Shown here: piece by piece, positions 1 through 7,500 of the stretch | How positions within the stretch are numbered: position 1 is the first letter of the stretch | Layout: every line of letters begins with the position of its first letter | DNA from: Verrucomicrobiota bacterium | GTDB taxonomy: Bacteria; Verrucomicrobiota; Verrucomicrobiia; Chthoniobacterales; UBA10450 | Assembly: GCA_003219995.1 (NCBI GenBank) | Contig: QHRC01000012.1 | Span: 1-10,058 of the forward strand | DNA length: 10,058 nucleotides | Reading direction: 5' to 3' | Notes under the pieces: generated by a model | Seen by the model: only the letters and a program-made list of their open reading frames with translations | Databases searched by the model: none | What the model was told of the DNA's origin: nothing | Translations under genes and position numbers: made by a program

Positions 1-30
1 CAGCGGTGGCTGATCTTATTCTCGTTAGGC
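1..30 (+). repeat. partial attC site (3' half) of a cassette lying off the left edge
   Basis: The first 30 bases carry the conserved 3' half of the array's attC sites. L'-like TGGCTGATC is at 7-15, an 8-base spacer at 16-23, and core site GTTAGGC at 24-30. The 5' half and the gene it belongs to are outside the window, so at least one more cassette is expected to the left. Confidence 0.7.
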
Positions 31-97
31 GGCAATCGGACAGTGTCGAGCGTTTATCATTGGATCACAACACCACCCGTCGAAAGGAAACGAAATC

Positions 98-544
98 ATG
101 TCAACAAACACCATCCGGCTTCACCGCGTGCTCCGTGCGACGCCTGAGAGAATCTATCGGGCGTTTCTAGATGCCGACGCACTGGCCAAATGGCTTCCGC
201 CAAACGGGTTCACCGGCAAGGTCCATCATCTCGAGGCCAAAGTCGGCGGCACCCACAAGATGTCTTTCACGAATTTCACTACGGGACATAGCCACTCCTT
301 CGGAGGAAGTTATCTCGAACTAGTGCCGCACGAACGCATTTGTTACACGGACAAGTTCGACGACCCAAACCTGCCAGGGGAAATGAAGGTAACCGTAACT
401 TTGAAAAAGGTGGTTGTCGGGACTGAGTTGAACGTCGTGCAGGAAGGGGTGCCCGATGTCATTCCCCCCGAGGCTTGCTATCTCGGCTGGCAGGAATCGC
501 TCACTCTTCTAGCGAAACTTGTCGAGGCCGAGATTCCAGATTAG
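98..544 (+). CDS. SRPBCC / AHSA1-like ligand-binding domain protein (cassette 1)
   Basis: A 148-residue cytoplasmic protein made of one START-like SRPBCC domain of the AHSA1 type (activator of Hsp90 ATPase homologue-like). The N-terminal RVLRATPERIYRAFLDADALAKW (residues 10-32) is the family's first strand and helix pair. The central GGSYLELVPHERICYTDKFDD (69-89) and the C-terminal GWQESLTLLAKLVE helix (130-143) are also typical. The fold makes a hydrophobic cavity; bacterial members bind small hydrophobic ligands or have unknown roles, and no ligand can be named here. The start is supported by a purine-rich AAAGGAAA about 8 bases before the ATG. The length fits a complete single-domain protein. 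It fills cassette 1, with a 73-base leader after the cassette boundary and its attC about 50 bases after the stop. Transcription probably depends on an upstream array promoter, although the long leader could hold its own. Confidence 0.85.
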   Translation: MSTNTIRLHRVLRATPERIYRAFLDADALAKWLPPNGFTGKVHHLEAKVGGTHKMSFTNFTTGHSHSFGGSYLELVPHERICYTDKFDDPNLPGEMKVTVTLKKVVVGTELNVVQEGVPDVIPPEACYLGWQESLTLLAKLVEAEIPD

Positions 545-596
545 CGTGGAGAGGGATTATGGGCAGTCACAGCGGTTGAGAGGTGAAAGCCGTGCC

Positions 597-744
597 GCCT
601 AACCAAGGGCTGCAGCCAACCCCGAAGGCGTTCGCGAGCAGGTGCGCTGGCCGGCGCGATGTCCACATTTGATTTTATGAAACAGTCCTCGATGTTTGCC
701 ACGCTCGCCGCCGTCAGCGGTGGCTCAGCTCCGTCTCGTTAGGC
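597..744 (+). repeat. complete attC recombination site of cassette 1 (148 bp)
   Basis: Inverse core R'' GCCTAAC is at 597-603 and core R' GTTAGGC at 738-744, exact reverse complements. Inside them L'' GCTGCAGCCA (609-618) pairs with L' TGGCTCAGC (721-729) except for one unpaired base, C613. Such an extrahelical base is the feature integron integrases use to choose the folded bottom strand. The spacers between R and L boxes (604-608 and 730-737) do not pair well, as expected of the unpaired central spacer. The long, imperfectly paired centre makes this a large site, near or above the upper end of typical attC lengths. Cleavage would fall after G738. Confidence 0.8.
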
Positions 745-776
745 CACATTCACCACGTCGGTAAAACATAATTAAC

Positions 777-1323
777 ATGAGGAAAGTAGTTGTAGCTGAG
801 TTCCTATCGCTGGATGGCGTCATGGAAGCGCCAGAAAAGTGGTCCCTCCAATTCTGGAATGACGAAATGGCGACGTTTAAGCACAATGAGTTATTTGCGA
901 GTGACGCTCATCTATTGGGGGCGAGTGACTTATCAGATTTTTGCAGCCGCCTGGCCCTCCAGGACTGATAAACAAGGTTTTGCCGACAGAATGAACAAAC
1001 TCCCGAAGTATGTTGTTTCGACCACCCTGAAAAAGGCTGAGTGGGACAATTCACATCTGATTAAAGAGAATGTCGCGGAAGAAATAGCGAAGCTGAAGCA
1101 ACAGCCTGGTCAGGACATCCTGGTTGCCGGCAGTGGCAGGCTTGTCCAGACGCTGATCCAGCATAACCTCATCGATGAATATCACCTTCTGGTCTATCCT
1201 GTTGTTCTGGGAAGCGGGAAGCGTCTCTTCAAAGATGCGAGCAAGATGACCCTGAAACTGGTAGACACAAGGGCGTTCAGTTCAGGCGCCGTTCTTCTTT
1301 CCTACGTGCCCGACACACAATGA
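777..1323 (+). pseudogene. RibD C-terminal / dihydrofolate reductase-like protein, frameshifted (cassette 2)
   Basis: The reading frame starts at ATG 777 (MRKVVVAEFLSLDGVMEAPE) and stops early at 968. The remaining family sequence continues one frame over to the TGA at 1321-1323. The break maps to a run of five G at 917-921. Removing one G gives an uninterrupted 181-residue protein, reading through ASDAHLLGRVTYQIFAAAWP at the join. N-terminal VVVAEFLSLDGVMEAPE, central LGRVTY and C-terminal DILVAGSGRLVQTLIQHNLIDEYHLLVYPVVLGSGKRLF are the conserved blocks of the RibD-C/DHFR-like fold, which binds NADPH in this family. The substrate is unknown. The break may be real or a homopolymer sequencing error; the rest looks intact and lacks other lesions, which favours error or very recent mutation. 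No clear ribosome site precedes ATG 777. The leader is 38 bases after the cassette boundary. Confidence 0.8.
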
Positions 1324-1326
1324 GTG

Positions 1327-1468
1327 ACGTAAACCGTCCAGCGACACTGCGATATCTGAAGTACCTTTCCGCATCAGAATGACCACACTGACTTCTGACT
1401 TCCGTCCTCTGACCTCTGATGTTATGCTCACTGCCACCAGCGGTGGCTGACCTTGTAGCTCGTTAGGT
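1327..1468 (+). repeat. partly decayed attC site of cassette 2
   Basis: The 3' half is well kept: CAGCGGTGGCT at 1438-1448, L' TGGCTGACC at 1444-1452 and core GTTAGGT at 1462-1468. Cassette 2 begins GTTAGGCCAC, so its inverse core should read GTGGCCTAAC. The only candidate is GTGACGTAAACC at 1324-1335, which has two substitutions and an extra A. Just after it, GTCCAGC (1336-1342) pairs with GCTGAC (1446-1451) leaving one bulged C, the same arrangement as in the attC at 597-744. I therefore place the left end near 1327, but that boundary is inferred. The site may no longer recombine efficiently. Its centre contains a heptanucleotide repeat. Confidence 0.55.
1388..1422 (+). repeat. five tandem 7-bp units (CTGACTT-like)
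   Basis: Units read CTGACTT, CTGACTT, CCGTCCT, CTGACCT, CTGATGT. It is a short degenerate heptanucleotide microsatellite lying in the central, non-recombining part of the second attC site. It encodes nothing visible. Confidence 0.6.
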
Positions 1469-1480
1469 GTTATACTATCC

Positions 1481-1768
1481 ATGAGCCAATCCGCAGCGAC
1501 ATCACGAAACAAGCGTCGCACCTCTCGGCTTCTTTGGATCGGCTCCGCGCTATTCGTTCTCGGCACCGGTCCTCTCCTAATCATTATTCTGCTGGCAAGC
1601 CTCGGTCTCACGCGTGATCCCAATCCCAATCCAGTTGGATTTGGGATTCTGGCTCTCTTCACTTTTTGGCCGAGTGTAATTCTTATTGTTATAGGAATTG
1701 CACGCACCGTTTCGAAAAGGCGGGCGGCTAAAGAAGCTGACTTGTCTGCTGCACCGCCAAACACCTAA
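1481..1768 (+). CDS. small two-helix membrane protein (cassette 3)
   Basis: A 95-residue protein with a basic N-terminus (NKRRTSR, residues 10-16) and two hydrophobic segments, about 18-42 (LLWIGSALFVLGTGPLLIII...) and 52-73 (VGFGILALFTFWPSVILIVI). A short loop containing the repeated DPNPNP separates them, and the tail is basic (SKRRAAKE). Both termini are probably cytoplasmic by the positive-inside rule. No enzymatic motif is visible and I do not recognise a named family; small membrane proteins of this kind are frequent in cassette arrays. The ATG is only 18 bases after the cassette boundary and no good ribosome site fits. The TAA stop (1766-1768) lies inside the inverse core ACCTAAC at 1763-1769, a compact arrangement common in cassettes, which supports this being the real gene rather than the overlapping minus-strand frame. 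Confidence 0.75.
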   Translation: MSQSAATSRNKRRTSRLLWIGSALFVLGTGPLLIIILLASLGLTRDPNPNPVGFGILALFTFWPSVILIVIGIARTVSKRRAAKEADLSAAPPNT

Positions 1769-1860
1769 CCAGACGACGCAAGTCCGCCTGAGGTGGGATG
1801 ATTCGCTTTGCTGCCACCTGCCCCTGCCGGAGCCGCGGCTGATCGACGCAAGAAAAGCAA
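1763..1860 (+). repeat. truncated or decayed attC of cassette 3, right end of the array
   Basis: The inverse core ACCTAAC (1763-1769) matches the start of cassette 3 over nine bases, so the 5' half is genuine. A fragment GCCGCGGCTGATC at 1832-1844 resembles the L' half of the other sites, but no GTTRRRY core follows. AGGTGG (1791-1796) and CCACCT (1814-1819) can form a short stem. A 9-bp direct repeat CGACGCAAG occurs at 1774-1782 and 1844-1852. The 3' core is apparently lost, which would fix this cassette in place. The right limit is a guess. Confidence 0.4.
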
Positions 1861-1905
1861 TCCAGGTCTAATGCACTTATCGCGCCGATTGCGACCTTCG
1901 TAAAA

Positions 1906-2442
1906 TCATGGACCCGACGGCGATCTGAAACGCCCTGTGGTGCTGTTACTTTGAAGGACTCTAACGTCGTTTCCACTCGATTTGTCGATGGCGTTCACTC
2001 CGGTACTGTTCACGACATTGCCGTTATCATCCACTTCGACCCATTGACCGTTGCCGATATGAGTTCCGGTGTCGGCGGGAACGTAAACCATGTGTTTCTT
2101 CACGGGACTTGTTTTGGAGGTCAGCTCAAAGTTGAGTTGAGTGGGTTTGCTAGACTGCGTCTGGGCATTGAGAATCGATGCCTTGACGGCCCCGTTGACA
2201 ACGAGAGTGACCTTATAAATACCAACCGCCAAGCCAGCGGACGTGTAATGGCCGGTGGCATCGGTCTTAACAATCCTGGAAAAATTACTTCCCTTTCTTC
2301 CTTCAATCCGAACATCGGCGCCTTTGATGGGATGCCCAGTGGGATCCTTCACAACGCCTTCAAGAGCCGGCGTCCCGGCCCAGGCACTAAACGCTACAAG
2401 GAGTAAGCCAACGAAGCTAATACTGCACGATTTTAGGAACAT
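1906..2442 (-). CDS. secreted carboxypeptidase-regulatory-like (Ig-fold) domain protein
   Basis: A 178-residue exported protein. Residues 1-23 are a signal peptide (MFLKSCSISFVGLLLVAFSAWA, likely cleaved after AWA). Residues 27-110 form one carboxypeptidase-regulatory-like beta-sandwich: LEGVVKDPTGHPIKGADVRI, then the TDATGHYTSAGLAVGIYKVTL block. The tail (about 118-178) has the motif VYVPADTGTHIGNGQWVEVDDNG and is hydrophilic and Asn/Ser rich. Such domains bind or support carbohydrate or protein surfaces; no catalytic residues are present and the role is unknown. The start at 2442 is chosen because it gives the complete signal peptide. No convincing ribosome site precedes it. The gene faces the cassette array and is divergent from the iron permease gene. 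An overlapping + strand frame (1951-2406) lacks any such features and is a shadow. Confidence 0.8.
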   Translation of the reverse strand: MFLKSCSISFVGLLLVAFSAWAGTPALEGVVKDPTGHPIKGADVRIEGRKGSNFSRIVKTDATGHYTSAGLAVGIYKVTLVVNGAVKASILNAQTQSSKPTQLNFELTSKTSPVKKHMVYVPADTGTHIGNGQWVEVDDNGNVVNSTGVNAIDKSSGNDVRVLQSNSTTGRFRSPSGP

Positions 2443-2628
2443 ATGGGCATCTTAAGGGTTTTGGCTGGCAAGTCGAGGACTTTCAAAACGACATTCTCGG
2501 GCATTTCCACAGAAGTGCCTTTTGCGATCTTCACGGCGAATTCAAGGTGCCGGCCCCCTGCAAGCGTCCGCTAAAAAAACGCAACCGACCGGCAGCGGCG
2601 TTCTCGCTCGTATGGTAACATTTTCAGC

Positions 2629-3681
2629 GTGAGATCGATATCGTCACGGCAACCTGCGCTCCGCGTCGCTCTTGGCTTCGGCATTTTATTGGCGGCGTTG
2701 GGCGTGATCGCCATCATCATTTGGCAAGGGATCGCCGCTCATGGCGCTCCCGACCCGATGCAACCGCACACCAGCGCGACTGTTGCTGTTCTGGACATTG
2801 GTGTGCTGGTTTTCCGCGAAGGACTGGAGTGCATTCTTGTGCTGGCGGCGATCACGGCGAGCATGACCGGTGCTAAACAGGCGCTGCGCCGCCCGGTCGC
2901 GCTGGGCGCAGGGATCGCTTTTCTGGCGACGCTGATCACGTGGTGCATCGCGGTCGGAATCATGGGGCAACTGACCGAAAGTGTTCCCGCGCTCGACTTG
3001 CAAGCGGCAACCGGTCTTCTTGCTGTGATCGTTCTGCTCGTGATCATGAACTGGTTCTTCCACAAAATTTATTGGGGCGGCTGGATTCGCTCCCATAATC
3101 GACGCCGAAAAGCGTTGCTCTCCAATGGCGCCGCCGCGGAAATTTCGCGGGCGCGTTTGCGATGGGGATTGATCCTGCTCGGCTTCACGTCTCTTTATCG
3201 CGAAGGCTTCGAGGTCGTGCTTTTCCTGCAAAGCTACAATCTGCGGTTAGGCGGCGGCGTGGTTTTAAAAGGAGCGTTGCTCGGCGTGATGCTGTCCGCT
3301 TTGGTCGCGATTCTGACCTTTGTTCTTCAGCAACGTCTTCCTTACCGCAAAATGCTGATCACAACCGGGATCCTGCTCGGCGTTGTTCTGCTGGTGATGG
3401 TGGGCGAACAAGCCCAGGAGATGCAGCTCGCGCACTGGATAGGACGCACCGAGATCGGCTGGCTTGCGAGTCTCACGCCCGCGTGGGCGGGGATGTGGTT
3501 CGCCGTTTTCCCAACCGTCGAAACTTTAACCGCGCAATTTATTGCCGCGATCCTGGTGATCGGTTCTTATTATGCGGCCCGGCATTTTCGCGGCGACGGG
3601 CCAGTTGAACCGGAGCCTGCGCTGGAAGCGAGAATTGAAGCCCACGAGGCTATTACCGAACAATTGGAAACGGTTCCGTAA
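2629..3681 (+). CDS. FTR1-family iron permease
   Basis: A 350-residue inner-membrane protein of the FTR1/EfeU family, which moves iron across the membrane. The two family signature motifs are both intact: REGLE at residues 63-67 and REGFE at 191-195; their acidic residues are the known iron-binding positions. About seven or eight hydrophobic helices are visible (13-35, 53-77, 88-112, 126-146, 178-200, 210-233, 243-260, 302-316). The first may be an uncleaved signal or extra helix. The tail (320-350) is polar and Glu-rich and probably cytoplasmic. The start is GTG at 2629; there is no in-frame ATG nearby upstream. The next gene begins 5 bp after the stop, so the two are probably co-transcribed. 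No EfeO/EfeB-like partner or multicopper oxidase is in view, so the oxidation state and energy coupling cannot be told. Confidence 0.9.
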   Translation: MRSISSRQPALRVALGFGILLAALGVIAIIIWQGIAAHGAPDPMQPHTSATVAVLDIGVLVFREGLECILVLAAITASMTGAKQALRRPVALGAGIAFLATLITWCIAVGIMGQLTESVPALDLQAATGLLAVIVLLVIMNWFFHKIYWGGWIRSHNRRRKALLSNGAAAEISRARLRWGLILLGFTSLYREGFEVVLFLQSYNLRLGGGVVLKGALLGVMLSALVAILTFVLQQRLPYRKMLITTGILLGVVLLVMVGEQAQEMQLAHWIGRTEIGWLASLTPAWAGMWFAVFPTVETLTAQFIAAILVIGSYYAARHFRGDGPVEPEPALEARIEAHEAITEQLETVP

Positions 3682-3686
3682 TCGGG

Positions 3687-4484
3687 ATGGAGCCGGGCCA
3701 GCCAGGGAGCCGCGGTTTCCTACCCGCTGGGGCGATTCGGAGATGGCCCTTCCTTGTTCTGATGTTGTCGATCTTGCCGGCGTTGTCCTGTTTCGCAGAC
3801 GCGCGTCATTTCACTTTTGTTTACGAAGCAACTGTTGCCGAGCCAGGCGAAGTGGAGGCGGAAAGCTGGGCGACGTGGCAAACGGGCAAAACGACTGATC
3901 ACGGTTTTCAGGAAATCGATTTCCGGCACGAGATCGAGTTCGGGGTGACGAACAAACTGCAGGGCGGCCTTTATCTTGCCGACTGGACTTATGTGAGTTC
4001 GAAAGAGAGCGCTGGCTTTGCTTTCTCCGATGCAGCGCTCGAGCTAATCTATAACATCTACGACCCGGAGACGGATCCAATCGGCCTGGCCGTGTACGAA
4101 GAGATCCAGGGCGGCGACAGACTATTCGGATCGGAATCAAAGGTGATCGCGCAGAAAAATGTCGGGCCTGTCATTTTCGGTTACAACGCAACACTGGAAA
4201 CCGTCTGGCATGGCAAGGAGCTCGCCGAACGCGAGGCGGAATTCCAACAATCCATCGGAGCGAGCTACGAGTTGAGCCGGCATTTTTCAGTGGGCGCGGA
4301 ATGCGTGCATGAAGTCGCGTTTCCCGATTGGTCGCGCGGCGAGCATCCTGTTGTCTCCGGCGGACCAAACTTTTCCATACGAAGCGGAAGATGGTGGGCA
4401 ACGGTGACCGGACTCATCCAAATCACGCAGGCCGATGACGAACCAAAGTGCCAGACGCGTGCAATCGTCGGGTACGCGTTTTAA
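3687..4484 (+). CDS. exported probable outer-membrane beta-barrel protein
   Basis: 265 residues. A long N-terminus with R18-R19 and a hydrophobic core (WPFLVLMLSILPAL, 20-33) reads as a signal peptide, cleaved near CFADA (35-39). An internal ATG at residue 26 would break that core, so the first ATG is preferred. The mature part has many short alternating strands separated by polar turns (for example IDFRHEIEFGVTNKLQGGLYL, 77-97, and RWWATVTGLIQI, 235-246) and ends in a terminal Phe (GYAF), as many outer-membrane barrels do. I do not recognise a named family with certainty. It starts 5 bp after the permease stop. An outer-membrane partner for metal uptake is a reasonable guess, but no plug domain, TonB box or metal-binding motif is visible. 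Overall it resembles uncharacterised porin-like proteins of environmental Gram-negatives. Confidence 0.7.
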   Translation: MEPGQPGSRGFLPAGAIRRWPFLVLMLSILPALSCFADARHFTFVYEATVAEPGEVEAESWATWQTGKTTDHGFQEIDFRHEIEFGVTNKLQGGLYLADWTYVSSKESAGFAFSDAALELIYNIYDPETDPIGLAVYEEIQGGDRLFGSESKVIAQKNVGPVIFGYNATLETVWHGKELAEREAEFQQSIGASYELSRHFSVGAECVHEVAFPDWSRGEHPVVSGGPNFSIRSGRWWATVTGLIQITQADDEPKCQTRAIVGYAF

Positions 4485-4509
4485 AACTATTACAACCGCT
4501 CAAGCCGTG

Positions 4510-4523
4510 TGTCACGCGTGACA
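4510..4523. promoter_or_regulatory. 14-bp perfect palindrome, candidate operator
   Basis: TGTCACGCGTGACA reads the same on both strands. It lies 26 bp after the barrel-protein stop and about 51 bp before the start of the Asp-box protein gene. A site for a dimeric regulator is the simplest reading. It has no spacer loop and no following T run, so it is a poor candidate for an intrinsic terminator. No regulator gene is nearby to match it with. Confidence 0.3.
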
Positions 4524-4574
4524 TGTTCGCGCGATTCTAGTTGAACGTCGACGCAAGCTTTCCACCTTAGGCGG

Positions 4575-7500
4575 ATGATTACGTCGAGTTTGCGTTTTCG
4601 ATTGTTCGCCCAACTGGTTCTGGCTGCTGTTGTTTTGGCTGACTCAAGCATCTTCGCGGCCAGTCCGACTCCACGAACTTCACGGACGCTGGCCGGGGCG
4701 ATCGATGAAAAAGTGTTCAATGGGATGCAGTGGCGGCAAATCGGTCCGTTCCGCGGCGGACGGGCGCTCGCCATTGAAGGCATTCCTGACGAACCGGACA
4801 TTTATTACTTCGGGGCAGTGGCGGGCGGTGTTTGGAAAACGATTGATGGCGGAGCAAACTGGAAACCGCTTTTTGATAAGGCGGATATTTCTTCGATTGG
4901 CGCAATCGCCGTCGCGCCATCCGATCATAACGTCGTTTATGCAGGCACAGGGGAAGCTGCGATTCGCGGCAACACGACTTACGGAACCGGCGTTTATAAA
5001 TCGATCGACGCCGGAAATACCTGGAAAAACGTCGGGTTGAAAGATACGCGCCAAATCGGCGCGTTGATTGTCGATCCAAGAAATGCTGACGTGGTTTTGA
5101 TCGCAGCGCTTGGGCACGCATTCGGCCCAAATCAGGAGCGCGGAATTTTTCGCACGACTGACGGGGGCAAGACATGGGCGAAAGTTTTGAGCAAGGATGA
5201 AAATACCGGCGGCGTCGACGTTGTGTTTGATCCGCATAACCCGAATATTGTCTTCGCGTCCCTCTGGCAGGCGCGCCGGCAGCCGTGGTTTTTTTCGAGC
5301 GGCGGACCGGGCAGCGGTTTGTATCGCTCGGAAGATAATGGCGTGACGTGGAAACGTCTCGAGGGAAATGGATTGCCGGAGGGGATTCTTGGAAAAATCG
5401 GCATCGCGGTTTCGGGCGCGGACTCCAATCGGGTCTACGCCATCATCGAAGCAAAGGAAGGCGGGCTCTATCGTTCGGATGACGCCGGACAACATTGGAG
5501 CCGGGTGAATGACGACGGCCGATTTCGCCAGCGCGCCTGGTATTTCAGCAAAGTCTACGCCGACCCCAAATCGGCAGACACAGTTTATCTCTTGAATACC
5601 GGCGCGTTTCGATCAGTCGACGGAGGAAAAACGTTCAACTTATTGCCGGCGCGGCATGGCGATCACCACGGCCTATGGATCGACCCGCAAAATCCGAACC
5701 GGATCGCGAATGTGAATGATGGCGGCGCCAGTATTTCGACCGATGGCGGCAAAACCTGGACGACATTAAACAATCAGCCGACGGCGCAATTTTATCATGT
5801 CGCGGTTGATAACGCGTTTCCCTATCACATTTACGGCGCGCAACAGGACAATTCCAACGTCGGGATCGCGAGCCGTAGCGATTCGGGCGTGATCGGCCGT
5901 GAAAATTGGTTTATCGCCGGTGATGGCGAGTGCGGCTTTGTCGTCCCCGACCCGCGCGACTGGCACATCATCTACTCAAACAGCGAAGGTTACGCCGTTC
6001 GCTATGACAAAAACAAAGAGGACATCCAAGATATTAGCCCCGTCCCGCTGGACAATTCTGGACACGGCGCTGTCGATCTTGCGCACCGTTTCCAGTGGGT
6101 TTCGCCACTCATGCTTTCACCCCATGATCCGGACACGCTTTACACTGCGGCCGAATGTGTCTTCAAATCCGCCGATCACGGTCAAAGCTGGACGCAGATC
6201 AGCGGGGACCTGACCCGCAACGATAAGAGCAAGCAGCAGCCGAGCGGCGGACCACTCACCAACGACATCACTTCGGTTGAATATTACGATACTGTCTTCG
6301 CGCTCACCGAATCCCCAGTGAAAAAAGGAACGCTTTGGGCTGGCACAGACGACGGCCTTGTGCACGTGACCACGGACGATGGCCAGCATTGGTCGAATGT
6401 TACTCCGAAAATGCCGGAATGGAGCACTGTCGATCTTATCGATGCCTCTCCCCAGGACGGCAGCACCGCTTACGTCGCAGCGGATCGACATAAACTCGAC
6501 GACTTCAAACCGTACATTTTCAAGACGACAGACTTGGGCAAAACTTGGTCGGCAATTGTAAACGGAATCCCGGAAGGCGCCTATGTCCACGCGGTCCGCG
6601 AAGATCCGAAAAAGCGTGGCTTGCTTTACGCGGGGACTGAGCTCGGCGTGTTTGTTTCGTTCGACAGCGGGACGCATTGGCAACCATTGCAATTAAATCT
6701 GCCTATTTCGCCGATTCATGATTTGGTCGTGAAGGATGATGATCTTGTGGCCGCGACGCATGGTCGATCATTTTGGGTGCTCGACGATGTGACGCCGTTG
6801 CGGCAAGTGACAACACAATCGGCGCAAGCAGACACGATTCTTTATCAACCAGAAACCGCGCTGCGTCTGCATTACCCCGAGGAAATCGATAAGCGCCAGC
6901 CAGTTGGCGACAATCCGCCGCCCGGCGCGATCATCGATTATTATTTCAAGAGCGCGCCCAAGGATGAAGTCACGATTGATATCCTGGATGCTTCGGGCAA
7001 GCTCGTTCGGCACCTCTCGAGCAAAGAGAAAAAAAACGGCGCGCAGCCGCCGGAATGGCCCGACCGGGTCGAGCGCGCGAAAACTATTCCAGCAAATGAA
7101 GGCATGAACCGCTTTGCCTGGGACCTGCGTTACGATGATCCTGTCCAAATTCCCGGCGCGTTCTATCCCGGCAATGGGCCGAAAGGTCCGCTCGCTTTGC
7201 CGGGCGAGTACCAGGTGAAATTGACCGTCTCCGGCAAAAGCCAGAACACGCCGTTGCATCTCGCGATTGATCCGCGCACCAAAGGGGCCGAACCCGCTTT
7301 GCAAAAGCAATTCGATCTTTCCAAGCGAGTCAATGATCGCATCTCGGAGCTGCATCAAGCCGTCAACGAAATCCGCGAAGTGAAATCGCAAATTCAATCA
7401 CTCCACAAACGGTTCGAAGATGATCCGCGCTTGAAAGCCGCGCTCACCGCGGCCGATGATCTCGATCACAAAATGTCCGACGTCGAGCAGCAGCTTGTTC

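Larger units (their letters stand above)
1..1860 (+). mobile_element. integron-type gene cassette array (three cassettes, no integrase in view)
   Basis: Three short + strand genes are each followed by an attC-like recombination site. The 3' halves at 1-30, 715-744 and 1438-1468 share CAGCGGTGGCT, then a variable spacer, then CTCGTTAGG, and end in the core site GTTRRRY. Cutting after the first G of each core site gives cassettes of about 25-738, 739-1462 and 1463 to about 1860. In the integron model the first bases of a cassette must be complementary to its own inverse core. This holds for cassette 1 (GTTAGGCGGC at 24-33, GCCGCCTAAC at 594-603) and cassette 3 (GTTAGGTGT at 1462-1470, ACACCTAAC at 1761-1769). 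The products (SRPBCC, DHFR-like, small membrane protein) are typical cassette cargo. No tyrosine recombinase gene is visible, so this is either the distal part of an integron whose integrase lies to the left or an integrase-less cluster of attC sites. The right end, about 1860, is approximate. Confidence 0.8.

Noticed and set aside
1..1468. CRISPR-like spaced repeats
   Set aside because: The three shared segments are about 720 bp apart with genes between them and end in integron core sites; spacing and structure do not fit CRISPR.
1282..1764. 160-residue minus-strand frame across cassette 3
   Set aside because: It overlaps the attC site and the two-helix gene whose stop fits the attC inverse core; the translation is Arg-rich with no domain, as expected of a shadow frame.
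1951..2406. 151-residue plus-strand frame
   Set aside because: It lies opposite a gene with a clear signal peptide and carboxypeptidase-regulatory-like domain; its own translation has no recognisable feature.
2686..3231. 181-residue minus-strand frame inside the permease gene
   Set aside because: Very rich in Arg, Gln and Asp with no domain, and opposite both REGLE-type motifs of the permease.
3162..3608. 148-residue plus-strand frame overlapping the permease
   Set aside because: Arg-rich translation in the wrong frame for the conserved REGFE motif and membrane helices.
4485..4574. Intrinsic terminator at the 4510-4523 palindrome
   Set aside because: There is no loop in the perfect palindrome and no T run after it.
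4680..5495. 271-residue minus-strand frame inside the Asp-box gene
   Set aside because: The opposite strand encodes regular Asp-box repeats throughout; the long antisense frame reflects codon bias.
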